The notes below the pieces were generated by a model that was not told the DNA's origin, did not search any database, and saw nothing but the letters and a program-made list of their open reading frames with translations. A stretch of DNA of 64,000 nucleotides from CAYSUS01 sp964434165 (lineage in GTDB: Bacteria > Planctomycetota > Planctomycetia > Pirellulales > Thermoguttaceae), in assembly GCA_964434165.1 (NCBI GenBank), contig CAYSUS010000036.1, positions 4,404 to 68,403 of the forward strand, given 5' to 3'. Made by a program: the position numbers and the translations under genes. This document shows, piece by piece, positions 55,600 through 63,949 of this stretch (its first letter is position 1; each line of letters starts with the position of its first letter).

Positions 55600-56447
55600 T
55601 CCGCCGGGGAGGTTCGCCTGGGTCGGCAGTCGAGCGCAAGTCCGAGCTCGAGTCACTGGCTCGGCGCATCCGCGGGCACGTGGTTCGCATGTCGCATGAG
55701 GCGCGGGCGGCGCATCTGGGTTCCGCGCTCTCGTGCGTCGACCTGGTTGTGTCGATCTACTGGGGCGCCTTGCGAATCGACCCGGCGCGCCCCGACGACC
55801 CGGGGCGCGACCGCTTCATCCTGAGCAAGGGACACGCCTCGGCGGCGCTGTACGCCGCGCTGGCCGAGCGAGGCTTCTTCTCCAAGGAGTTGCTTCGCAC
55901 CTATGGTCTGGCGGGCGGTCGACTGGCCGAGCAGATGGCCCCGGGCTGTCTGCCGGGTGTGGAAGCGGCAACTGGCTCCCTGGGCCACGGTCTTCCCCTT
56001 GGAGTCGGAATGGCGCTGGCCTCTCGCCTGCAGGACCGGGACTTCCACGTATTCGTCCTCCTCAGTGACGGCGAGTGCAACGAAGGCTCGGTGTGGGAGG
56101 CGGCCATGTTTGCCGCAGCCCAGCAGCTGGACAACCTCAGCGTGGTCGTCGACTGCAACCGATGGCAGGCCACGGGGCGGTGCGACGAGATCATGAAGCT
56201 GGAGCCGCTCGCGGGGAAGTGGGAGGCCTTCGGGTGGGACGCCGTCGAGGTGGATGGGCACAATTTCGAAGAAGTCGTCTCCGCGCTCGAGCCGCAGCCG
56301 CATCGCCAGGGGGGCCCCGCCGCCATCGTGGCCTATACGATCAAGGGCAAGGGAGTCTCATTCATGGAGGACGACAACAACTGGCACTATCGAATCCCCA
56401 ACGCCGAAGAGGTCGCCGCGGCGCTACAGGAGCTCGGGCAACTGTGA
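55596..56447 (+). CDS. Transketolase N-terminal (TPP-binding) subunit
   Basis: The product is 283 residues, half the size of a full transketolase, covering the TPP/PP domain. SKGHASAALYAALAERG and AATGSLGHGLPLGVGMAL are conserved, and the Mg-TPP motif is LSDGECNEGSVWEAAMFAAA (D158-G159-E160). VDCNRWQATGRCDEI and YTIKGKGVSFMEDDNNWHY complete the family pattern. It starts in an ATGA overlap and ends in a GTGA overlap with the second subunit. Together they move a two-carbon ketol unit between sugars. Confidence 0.93.
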   Translation: MIRRGGSPGSAVERKSELESLARRIRGHVVRMSHEARAAHLGSALSCVDLVVSIYWGALRIDPARPDDPGRDRFILSKGHASAALYAALAERGFFSKELLRTYGLAGGRLAEQMAPGCLPGVEAATGSLGHGLPLGVGMALASRLQDRDFHVFVLLSDGECNEGSVWEAAMFAAAQQLDNLSVVVDCNRWQATGRCDEIMKLEPLAGKWEAFGWDAVEVDGHNFEEVVSALEPQPHRQGGPAAIVAYTIKGKGVSFMEDDNNWHYRIPNAEEVAAALQELGQL

Positions 56448-57379
56448 GAAACGCCTTTGCCGACGAACTGCTCCGATTGGCGGGGAAGAATGACCGCTTG
56501 GTCATGCTCTCCGGTGACATCGGCAATCGCCTATTCGACGAGTTCAAGCGGTGTCACGGCGCGCGGTTTTTCAACTGCGGTGTGGCGGAGGCCAACATGG
56601 TGGGTGTCGCCGCGGGGATGGCGATGTGCGGGTTGCGTCCCGTGGCGTACACGATCACGCCATTCATCACGGCCAGGTGCCTGGAGCAAATCCGCATCGA
56701 CGTCTGCTACCACGACGTGCCCGTCGTTCTCGTCGGAGTCGGAGGGGGGCTGTCGTATGCAGGCCTTGGCGCCACGCATCACGCCTGCGACGACGTGGCC
56801 CTGCTGCGGGTCCTCCCCGGAATGACCATTCTTTGCCCAGGTGACCCAGTCGAGGTCCGGCTGGCCTTGCGCGCGGCGATCGCCATCGACGGCCCGGTCT
56901 ATCTTCGGCTCGGCAAGAAGGGAGAGCCCGTCGTGCATCGAACGCCCCCCGATTTCCATGTCGGCCGGGCGATCACGCTCTCCGAGGGACGCGACGTGGC
57001 CCTTCTGAGTACCGGCATCGTGCTTCCGCGCGTCGTCGAGGCGGCCGAACGGCTTCGCGCCGAAGGGCTCACGGTGCGCGTGGTCAGCTTCCCGACGGTC
57101 AAGCCTTTGGATGAGGAATTGCTTTGGGAGGCGTTCCTCCACTGCGGGATCGTGTGCACCGTGGAGGAGCACAGCCTGATCGGCGGATTCGGGGCGGCCG
57201 TGGCCGAGTGGCGATCCGATCGTCAGTCCGTGCCGGGCGTGCTGCTTCGCATCGGGACACCGGACGAGTTCCTCCACGAGTCCGGCAGTGAGGCCCATGC
57301 CCGCGCCTCCGTCGGCTTGGACGTCGGTTCCATTGTATCGCGAGTCCTCGAGCATCTGCGCGGGATCACCGCAGGATAG
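56444..57379 (+). CDS. Transketolase C-terminal (Pyr) subunit
   Basis: The product is 311 residues from GTG 56444 inside the previous stop. The catalytic Pyr-domain glutamate is E49 in CGVAEANMVGVAAGMA. The middle region contains GGGLSYAGLGATHHACDD, VALLRVLPGMTILCPGDP and YLRLGKKGEP; the C-terminal domain has VALLSTGIVLPRVVEAA and EEHSLIGGFGAAVAEW. It completes the split transketolase. Split forms occur in archaea and in antibiotic and sugar clusters. Confidence 0.93.
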   Translation: MRNAFADELLRLAGKNDRLVMLSGDIGNRLFDEFKRCHGARFFNCGVAEANMVGVAAGMAMCGLRPVAYTITPFITARCLEQIRIDVCYHDVPVVLVGVGGGLSYAGLGATHHACDDVALLRVLPGMTILCPGDPVEVRLALRAAIAIDGPVYLRLGKKGEPVVHRTPPDFHVGRAITLSEGRDVALLSTGIVLPRVVEAAERLRAEGLTVRVVSFPTVKPLDEELLWEAFLHCGIVCTVEEHSLIGGFGAAVAEWRSDRQSVPGVLLRIGTPDEFLHESGSEAHARASVGLDVGSIVSRVLEHLRGITAG

Positions 57380-57384
57380 CAGCC

Positions 57385-58422
57385 ATGAAGACGACCGCAG
57401 CCGTGCTGGTAGAAACCGGAAAGCCCCTCGTCGTGGACGCGATCGAGATCCCGCCCCTCCGTCCAGGCCAAGTCCTTGTGAAGATCGTTTTCAGCGGCGT
57501 GTGCCACACGCAGTTGCTGGAGAGCCGCGGTTACCGCGGCCACGATCCGTACCTTCCGCATTGCCTTGGCCACGAGGCCGGAGGTGTCGTGGAGGAAGTC
57601 GGCCTGGGCGTGACGAAGTGCCGGCCCGGCGATCGCGTGGTCTGCTCGTGGATTCAAGGCAGCGGCGCCAACGTTCCCGGCACGGAATATCGATGGAACG
57701 GACGGACGGTGAACGCCGGTGGGATCACGACGTTCATGCGCCACGGGGTGATCAGCGAGAACCGCCTGACTGTCATCCCGCAAGGGTTTCCCCTTCACGT
57801 GGCCGCCATGCTCGGCTGCGCGGCGGCGACCGGGATCGGCGCCGTGTGGAACGTGGCCTGCCCGGCCCCCGGGCAAAGCCTCGCCGTGTTCGGGCTTGGC
57901 GGGGTGGGACTGTGCGCGGTCCAAGCGGCCGCGCTCGCCGGCGCCCACCCCGTCGTGGCCGTGGATCCCGTCCCCCAGCGACGCCTGATCTCCCAGTCGG
58001 CAGGCGCGACTCATGTGCTGGACCCCGGTTCCGAGGGCTTTGCCGAGCAGTTCGGCGCGATCTGCCCCGGCGGCGTCGACTGCGCCATTGAGGCCAGCGG
58101 GCGCCCGGCCGCCATGCAGTTGGCCCTCCAGAGCGCGCGCAGCCGCGGCGGGGTCGCCGTGGTCGTGGGCAACGCCCGACACGGCGAGCGGATCGATTTG
58201 GATCCCAAGCAGTTGAACCTGGGAAAGCGTCTTCTGGGCACCTGGGGAGGCGATACCCAAACCGACCGCGACATTCCCCGCTTCTGCCAATTGATCGACG
58301 CCGGGCGCTTGACCCTGGATCCGCTTCTTCAGTCTACGTATCCCCTGGAGAGGATCAATCAGGCCCTGGATGATCTCGAAGCCCACCGGGCGCTCCGTCC
58401 ACTGATCGACATGGAAGCGTGA
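57385..58422 (+). CDS. Zinc-dependent alcohol dehydrogenase-like protein
   Basis: The product is 345 residues. The catalytic zinc ligands C40 (FSGVCHTQLLESRGY) and H63-E64 (CLGHEAGGVVEEVG) are present. The structural-zinc lobe with four spaced cysteines is absent, replaced by SWIQGSGANVPGTEYRWNG. The NAD(P) loop is AVFGLGGVGLCAVQ (GLGGVG at 170-175). In this operon it could oxidise or reduce a sugar alcohol or ketose linked to the transketolase step. It starts 5 bases after the transketolase C gene. Confidence 0.9.
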   Translation: MKTTAAVLVETGKPLVVDAIEIPPLRPGQVLVKIVFSGVCHTQLLESRGYRGHDPYLPHCLGHEAGGVVEEVGLGVTKCRPGDRVVCSWIQGSGANVPGTEYRWNGRTVNAGGITTFMRHGVISENRLTVIPQGFPLHVAAMLGCAAATGIGAVWNVACPAPGQSLAVFGLGGVGLCAVQAAALAGAHPVVAVDPVPQRRLISQSAGATHVLDPGSEGFAEQFGAICPGGVDCAIEASGRPAAMQLALQSARSRGGVAVVVGNARHGERIDLDPKQLNLGKRLLGTWGGDTQTDRDIPRFCQLIDAGRLTLDPLLQSTYPLERINQALDDLEAHRALRPLIDMEA

Positions 58423-58494
58423 AGCCTGAACATCGCCCCCGACCCCGCGTGACGAGCATCTCGACCATGACAGGCCCCTTCCGGAGAGCATGCG

Positions 58495-59127
58495 GTGCAC
58501 ATCGGCGTTGACTTCGACAACACGATCGTCTGCTACGACGGCCTGTTCCACGACGCCGCGCGACGGCACGGGCTGATTCCCGATTCCGTGCCGCCGGCCA
58601 AGGACGCGATCCGCAACTACCTGCGGGGCGCGGGCCGCGAGGAGGACTGGACCGAGCTCCAAGGATACGTGTACGGCCGGGCGATCGCCCAGGCAAGCCC
58701 GTTCCCCGGAGCCTTGAAGTTCTTCCGCGACGCCAGAATCGCGGGAGTGACGGTCACGGTCATCAGCCACAAGACCCGCACCCCCGCCCGGGGCCCCGCC
58801 TACGACCTGCACGAGGCGGCATGGAAATGGCTTGCGAAAAACGGTCTTGTGGCGGCTCAGGGAGGTTCTCGCGCCGCGCCCGGCGTCTTCTTCGAGGAGA
58901 CAAAAGAGGGCAAGGTCGCCCGCATCGAGACAAGTGGCTGCACGCATTTCGTCGACGACCTGGTGGAGTTCTTGACGCTGCCAGGGTTCCCCGACGGCGT
59001 CGTACGCGTTCTCTTCGATCCGCACCGCCGCGAGGCGGATACCGTGGGGGTAGTGCGAGCCGGCTCCTGGGACGACATCCGCGAAGTACTCGGGCTCAGA
59101 GGACTCTCCCATGTGCGACCCGGCTGA
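58495..59127 (+). CDS. HAD-superfamily phosphatase-like protein
   Basis: The product is 210 residues from GTG 58495. The HAD nucleophile motif is VDFDNTIVCYDG with D6 and D8. TVTVISHKTRTP supplies the motif II position (Ser/Thr), and THFVDDLVEFLTL the acidic motif IV. It is too long and too different in motif I to be GmhB, whose nucleophile motif is DRDG-like. A sugar-phosphate phosphatase is the simplest role. It overlaps the kinase gene by 17 bases. Confidence 0.8.
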   Translation: MHIGVDFDNTIVCYDGLFHDAARRHGLIPDSVPPAKDAIRNYLRGAGREEDWTELQGYVYGRAIAQASPFPGALKFFRDARIAGVTVTVISHKTRTPARGPAYDLHEAAWKWLAKNGLVAAQGGSRAAPGVFFEETKEGKVARIETSGCTHFVDDLVEFLTLPGFPDGVVRVLFDPHRREADTVGVVRAGSWDDIREVLGLRGLSHVRPG

Positions 59128-60199
59128 GCCTCGACTGCCGCCGCCCGACGAGCATGCCGTCGCCGCGCTGCTGCGCCAGGCCGGCCTGCCTGGGGTGTTC
59201 TCCTGGCAGCGGTTGCCAGGCGGGCGAAACAACCGCGTCTGGAGGATCGATGCCTCCGGCAAAGCGGCGGCCTTAAAGCAGTATTTCGAGCATCCGCGCG
59301 ACACCCGCGACCGGTTCACCGCGGAGCTCGAGTTTGTGCGGGCGGCCTGTTCACATGGTGTTCGCTGCATTCCCCAACCGCTGGCGTGCGACCGGGATCG
59401 TAAGCTAGCACTCTATGAATTCATCCACGGAGATCCCGTCCCCGAGACGGACGTCTCCGCCGGCAGGGTCGGCGAGGCGTTGGCCTTTGTCCGGCAATTG
59501 CATCGCCTCCGCGATACGCTCGACGCCGCGCAGCTCCCGCCGGCCTCCGAGGCCTGTTTCACGATCTCCGAGCACGTGCGGTGCATCGCCCGTCGCGTCG
59601 GAAGCCTCGTCGAACTCGCCGCCTCCGACGGCCTTCCCCCCGAGGCGCAGTGCTTCGTCTCCAATAAGCTGGAGCCGACCTGGCAGGTCGTCACGGCCGA
59701 GCTGAATCGCACGGTTCGGTCCGAGGCGTTCGACCCGGACGCGCGGCTGCCGAGGCAGGAGATGATCCTCTCGCCGTCGGACTTCGGTTTCCACAACGCT
59801 TTGATTGAGAGCTCGGGGCGCTTGCGCTTCCTGGACTTCGAGTATGCCGGCTGGGATGATCCGGCCAAGCTCCTGTGCGACTTCTTCTGCCAGGTGGAGG
59901 TCCCCGTGCCCGAGGAACACTGGCATGCGTTCGTCGCCGGCGTCGTCGAGCTGCTGCCGAGCGCCGATCGCCATCGGCGCCGCGCCGAGATCCTGGTCGC
60001 GCTCTATCGCATCAAGTGGTGCTGCATCGTGCTCAACGTGTTCCAGGCGGCGGGGGCGCTGAGACGGAGCTTCAGCGGCGCGCAGGCCAACGGCTATCAT
60101 GCCAATCAGCTGGCTAAAGCGCTCCAGATCCACGCGCGGATCGCCCGCGACCTGGAGCGAATGGCGGGCGTGACACCAGAAGAAGGGGCCGCCTCTTGA
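59111..60199 (+). CDS. Aminoglycoside-phosphotransferase-fold kinase
   Basis: The product is 362 residues. The nucleotide site includes LPGGRNNRVWRI and AALKQYFEHPRD (catalytic-lobe Lys). The kinase loop reads LSPSDFGFHNALIE, where D224 and N229 replace the HGD-LH-N pattern of APH enzymes, and the metal site is FLDFEYAGWDDPAKL with D242. The family phosphorylates small hydroxyl compounds, and a sugar is likely here. It overlaps both neighbours (17 bases on the left, TTGA on the right). Confidence 0.82.
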   Translation: MCDPAEPRLPPPDEHAVAALLRQAGLPGVFSWQRLPGGRNNRVWRIDASGKAAALKQYFEHPRDTRDRFTAELEFVRAACSHGVRCIPQPLACDRDRKLALYEFIHGDPVPETDVSAGRVGEALAFVRQLHRLRDTLDAAQLPPASEACFTISEHVRCIARRVGSLVELAASDGLPPEAQCFVSNKLEPTWQVVTAELNRTVRSEAFDPDARLPRQEMILSPSDFGFHNALIESSGRLRFLDFEYAGWDDPAKLLCDFFCQVEVPVPEEHWHAFVAGVVELLPSADRHRRRAEILVALYRIKWCCIVLNVFQAAGALRRSFSGAQANGYHANQLAKALQIHARIARDLERMAGVTPEEGAAS

Positions 60200-61194
60200 C
60201 TGCGAAACGGATCGTCGTGCTGGGCGCCAACTCTTTCTCGGGCCAAGACTTCGTCGACCTGCTTCTCGACGAACCGGGGCACGAGGTGGTTGGCGTGAGC
60301 CGCTCCGCGGAGCGGGGCGCGCCCTTTCTGCGCTACCTGCTTCGGTCCGATCTGAGCTGCTACCAGTACCGTCAGATCGACCTGAACACCCAGATGGACC
60401 AGCTCCTGTCAATCCTGGACTCCTTCCGGCCAGCCTGGATCGTGAACTTCGCGGCGCAGAGCGAGGTGGCCCCGAGCTGGCAACATCCGGAGCACTGGTT
60501 CGAGACGAACTGCGTGTCGCTGGCAAGACTGGCCAATCACCTGCGCCAGCGCGACTACCTTGAGCGGTACCTGCACATCTCATCGCCGGAGGTTTACGGT
60601 TCCTGCCAAGGCACGGTCCGCGAGGATGCCCCGCTGAACCCCAGCACCCCCTACGCGGCGTCGAAGGCCGCGGCCGACCTTCTCCTGGCGACCTACGCCA
60701 GGCAGTTCGGCTTCCCCTTGGTGACGGTGCGCGCCACGAACGTCTACGGCGCGCGTCAGCAACTGTTCAAGATCATTCCCCGTACGGCGATCTACATCAA
60801 GCTAGGCCGTCCGATCCAACTGCACGGCGGAGGGCACGCCGTGAAGTCGTACATTCACATCCGGGACGTCTCCCGCGGCGAGCTGGCGATCCTTCGCCAC
60901 GGCGCGTTGGGGTCGCTGTATCACCTCGCACCCGACCGCGGCATCGCAATCCGCGATGTGGTAGAGCGCGTCGCCCGGTGTTGCGGCCGCACGCTGGAGG
61001 AGGTGGCGACGGCCGTGGACGAACGCCCGGGACAGGACGCGGTTTACGAGATCGACTCGTCCCGGGCCCGCTCCGAACTCGGTTGGCGCCCGGAGATCGA
61101 CCTGGAGGAAGGGATCGACGACGTGATCCAATGGGTGGCGCAGTACTGGGACCAGATCCGTCAGCAACCTCTGGAGTACGTGCACCGCCCCTGA
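60196..61194 (+). CDS. Extended SDR NDP-sugar dehydratase-like protein
   Basis: The product is 332 residues from TTG 60196, overlapping the kinase stop. The NAD loop is VVLGANSFSGQDFV (GANSFSG, 10-16), which differs from the common GATGFIG type. The active-site residues are S in HISSPEVYGSC and Y153-K157 in YAASKAA. NTQMDQLL and TNVYGARQQLFKIIPR resemble GDP-mannose/dTDP-glucose 4,6-dehydratases. It may produce the keto intermediate for the aminotransferase at 50856. Confidence 0.87.
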   Translation: MTAKRIVVLGANSFSGQDFVDLLLDEPGHEVVGVSRSAERGAPFLRYLLRSDLSCYQYRQIDLNTQMDQLLSILDSFRPAWIVNFAAQSEVAPSWQHPEHWFETNCVSLARLANHLRQRDYLERYLHISSPEVYGSCQGTVREDAPLNPSTPYAASKAAADLLLATYARQFGFPLVTVRATNVYGARQQLFKIIPRTAIYIKLGRPIQLHGGGHAVKSYIHIRDVSRGELAILRHGALGSLYHLAPDRGIAIRDVVERVARCCGRTLEEVATAVDERPGQDAVYEIDSSRARSELGWRPEIDLEEGIDDVIQWVAQYWDQIRQQPLEYVHRP

Positions 61195-61246
61195 AGCCGC
61201 AGACGCGTTCCACGGGCCCTGCCGCAGCAGCGAGGATCCTTCAACT

Positions 61247-61909
61247 ATGGCCTATGTTGATTTCGTCGGACGCGTCCACAAGGCGACGACGCGAGACTAC
61301 CTGGGACGCGTCAATGCGCATGACAAGGCGGAGTGCGCCGAGAAGGCGCTCCAGTGGGGATACGACTACTGGGACGGCGCGCGACATCACGGGTACGGCG
61401 GATACCGCTACGACGGGCGGTGGCGGGCCGTTGCCGAGGACATCGCCCATCACTATCAGCTCCCTCCCGGTGCGTCGATCCTCGACGTAGGATGCGGCAA
61501 GGCCTTCCTGCTGTACGAGCTGACTCAAGTGCTGCCGGAGGCCCAGGTCGCTGGCCTGGATATCTCCCAGTACGCGATCGACCATGCCAAGCCCGAGGTG
61601 CGGGATCGGCTTCGCGTTGGCAGCGCCGCCCAACTCCCCTTCGCGGACGACTCCTTTGATCTGGTACTGTCCGTCAACACGCTGCACAACCTGTACATCG
61701 ATGAACTGTGGCGGGCCCTCGGGGAGATCGAGCGCGTGGCCAGGCGGGCCAAGTACCTGGTGGTCGAGTCCTACCGCAACGAACGCGAGAAGGTGAACCT
61801 ACTCTACTGGCAGCTGACGTGCCGATCGATCTACGCCACGCACGAATGGGAGTGGATCTTCCGGCAGACCGGCTACACGGGAGACCACTCGTTCATCTAC
61901 TTCGAATAG
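61247..61909 (+). CDS. Class I SAM-dependent methyltransferase
   Basis: The product is 220 residues. Motif I is SILDVGCGKAFLLYEL (D80, G82-G84), followed by AGLDISQYAIDHA, and FADDSFDLVLSVNTLHNLYI shows the class I fold. The N-terminal RVNAHDKAECAEKALQWGYDYWDG is a distinctive aromatic-rich lid. It lies 52 bases after the dehydratase and 50 bases before the fusion protein. Methylation of a nucleotide sugar or polyol intermediate is inferred from location. Confidence 0.85.
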   Translation: MAYVDFVGRVHKATTRDYLGRVNAHDKAECAEKALQWGYDYWDGARHHGYGGYRYDGRWRAVAEDIAHHYQLPPGASILDVGCGKAFLLYELTQVLPEAQVAGLDISQYAIDHAKPEVRDRLRVGSAAQLPFADDSFDLVLSVNTLHNLYIDELWRALGEIERVARRAKYLVVESYRNEREKVNLLYWQLTCRSIYATHEWEWIFRQTGYTGDHSFIYFE

Positions 61910-61959
61910 ACGTTTCGCAGCATCCTGGCAGACCGCTTCGGGCGGATTGCGAGAAAGGC

Positions 61960-63525
61960 ATGACAGATACGGCTTTCGTCGATAGGGAGTCGAAGATACT
62001 TGAGTTCGACGAACTCGTCGAGGTAGTGGACGCGCTGCGGACCAGCGGCAAGCGCATCGTCCATTGTCACGGCGTGTTCGACCTGCTGCACGTCGGCCAC
62101 ATGCGGCATCTGAAGTCCGCCAGGGAGTTCGGCGACGTACTCGTCGTCACGGTGACGGCGAATCGGCACGTCAACAAGGGGCCTCACCGGCCCGCGTTCG
62201 ATGAGCAGCTCCGCGCCGAGGCCCTGGCGAGCCTCGCCTGCGTGGACTACGTTGCGATCAACAACTGGCCGACCGCCGTGGAGACCATCGCCCGATTGCG
62301 TCCCGACTGTTTCGCCAAGGGAGGGGAGTTCGCCGACGCCTCGGGGGAAAGGCTCGACCCGGCCAAGGACATCACCGGCGCGATCGAGCGCGAGGCCGTC
62401 GCCGTTTCGGAGGCCGGGGGCCGGATGGTCTTCACCCACGACGAGGTGTTCAGCTCCTCCACGCTCATCAACCGCTACATGTCGTCGCTCTCGGAGGACG
62501 CGGCCCGGTTCATCGCCTCGATGGCGCAGAGCTGGAGCGCCGACGACGTGAATCGTTACCTCGACGAGGCCCGTTCGCTGCGCGTGCTGGCCATCGGGGA
62601 GACGATCATCGACGAGTACAACTACTGCGAGACCCTGGGGGCCTCCGGCAAGGAGCCCATCCTTGCCGTCCGGCTCGAGTCGACCGAACGCTTCGCCGGC
62701 GGAGTGCTCGCCGTGGCGAACCATCTCGCCTCCTTCTCCGAAGACGTGGGCCTGGTGAGCATGCTCGGTCAGAAGGACTCGCACGAGCAGTTCGTGCGGG
62801 CCAACCTCAACCCCCGCATCGACGCGAGGCTGCTCTTCAAGGCCGGCGCGCCCACCCTGGTCAAGCAGCGCTACATCGAGAGCTATCCGTTCCAGAAGAT
62901 GTTCGAGGTCTATGTGATGGACGACACGACCGGCCAAGGCGAGGCCCACGAGTGCTTCCGCCAAGCGCTCGACCGCGTCGTCCCCCAATACGACATGGTC
63001 ATCGTGACGGATTACGGTCACGGGCTGCTGGACGAAGCGGCCGTTGAGATCATCGCGAAGCGGGCACGCCGCCTGGCGGTCAACACCCAGTGCAACGCCG
63101 GCAACCACGGGTTCAATACGGTGTCGAAGTACCCCCGGGCCGATTACGTGTTCACGTCCGAGAGGGAGATCCGGCTGGAAGCACGGCAGCGCCAGCGCGA
63201 CCTCCGCGATATCGTCGAGCGCGTGGCGTCCTCCCTCCGGGCCGAGCAGGTTCTCGTGACCCGCGGCGCCGAGGGAGTGCTGCATTACAGCAGGCGCGAG
63301 GGATTCCTGGAGGCCCCGGCGCTGGTCGGCCATTTCGCCGATCGGGTGGGGGCCGGCGACGCCGTGCTCTCGGTCGCCTCGCTGTGCATGATGCAGGCGG
63401 CGCCGCCCGAGATCGTCGGCCTGGTCGCCAACGCCGTCGGCGCCATGGCCGTGGGCATCGTGGGCAACCGCGCCCCGATCGACCGCACGCAACTGAAGCG
63501 GTTCGTCGTTTCGCTGTTCAAGTGA
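61960..63525 (+). CDS. Nucleotidyltransferase-PfkB kinase fusion (HldE-like, domains in reverse order)
   Basis: The product is 521 residues from the ATG at 61960. The cytidylyltransferase-type motif HGVFDLLHVGHMRHL sits at about 37-51 (H44, H47). A linker is followed by the PfkB kinase domain with ETIIDEYNYCETLG and the catalytic loop RVGAGDAVLS with D467. In E. coli HldE the kinase domain comes first, so the order here is swapped. It probably phosphorylates a sugar and links it to a nucleotide. GmhA and GmhB are absent, so a standard ADP-heptose route is not supported. The SD is GAGAAAGG. Confidence 0.88.
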   Translation: MTDTAFVDRESKILEFDELVEVVDALRTSGKRIVHCHGVFDLLHVGHMRHLKSAREFGDVLVVTVTANRHVNKGPHRPAFDEQLRAEALASLACVDYVAINNWPTAVETIARLRPDCFAKGGEFADASGERLDPAKDITGAIEREAVAVSEAGGRMVFTHDEVFSSSTLINRYMSSLSEDAARFIASMAQSWSADDVNRYLDEARSLRVLAIGETIIDEYNYCETLGASGKEPILAVRLESTERFAGGVLAVANHLASFSEDVGLVSMLGQKDSHEQFVRANLNPRIDARLLFKAGAPTLVKQRYIESYPFQKMFEVYVMDDTTGQGEAHECFRQALDRVVPQYDMVIVTDYGHGLLDEAAVEIIAKRARRLAVNTQCNAGNHGFNTVSKYPRADYVFTSEREIRLEARQRQRDLRDIVERVASSLRAEQVLVTRGAEGVLHYSRREGFLEAPALVGHFADRVGAGDAVLSVASLCMMQAAPPEIVGLVANAVGAMAVGIVGNRAPIDRTQLKRFVVSLFK

Positions 63526-63643
63526 CAATGGCAACTGGGAGGACAACATCGGCTGCTGCTGACACTTCGACGATTGCGAGACAAGATTGTGATAGGTACG
63601 TCGCAAGACGGTGAACGACGGCCGTACCGAGGAACCATCAAGT

Positions 63644-63949
63644 ATGATCAGCAAGATCCGCGAGGCTGCGTTTGATCCCAAGCAGACAGTTCGACGCCTG
63701 GGGCTACGTGCAGGAAGAATCGTCGGAAGTCGCCAGTACCGCAAGTTCATCGTTCTGGCGCGGTCTCGAACGGGATCGAACCTGTTGACTTCCATGCTGA
63801 ATAGCCTGTGGTCGATTGCCGCCCATGGAGAGATTCTCAGCTGGACAAGAGGCCGAACGCTTGAAGACGTTCTTGCGGATGCCTTCTGTCGTTATCCGCA
63901 TTACGTCAAAGCGGTTGGATTCAAGATCTTCTACTATCATCCCCAGTGA
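63644..63949 (+). pseudogene. Truncated sulfotransferase N-terminus
   Basis: The frame starts at ATG 63644 and gives only 101 residues before TGA at 63947. FIVLARSRTGSNLLTSMLNS (35-54) is the PAPS 5'-phosphosulfate loop of Stf0-like sulfotransferases, and KAVGFKIFYYHPQ is the usual next block, but the 3'-phosphate site and the remaining 150 or more residues are missing. The cut coincides with sequence that looks like an insertion-element end. A start at GTG 63611 is also possible. Confidence 0.7.

Noticed and set aside
55596..57379. Aminoshikimate/AHBA antibiotic pathway suggested by split transketolase plus kinase, phosphatase and aminotransferase
   Set aside because: No DAHP synthase, dehydroquinate synthase or AHBA-type aminotransferase features are visible; the neighbours are nucleotide-sugar enzymes.
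61960..63525. Standard ADP-heptose (LPS core) biosynthesis
   Set aside because: GmhA and GmhB are absent from the window, the domain order is reversed and the neighbouring HAD protein has a different motif I.
61897..63795. 632-codon minus-strand frame opposite the nucleotidyltransferase-PfkB fusion
   Set aside because: The plus strand has both catalytic motif sets; the minus frame has no recognisable domain and is a GC-driven shadow.
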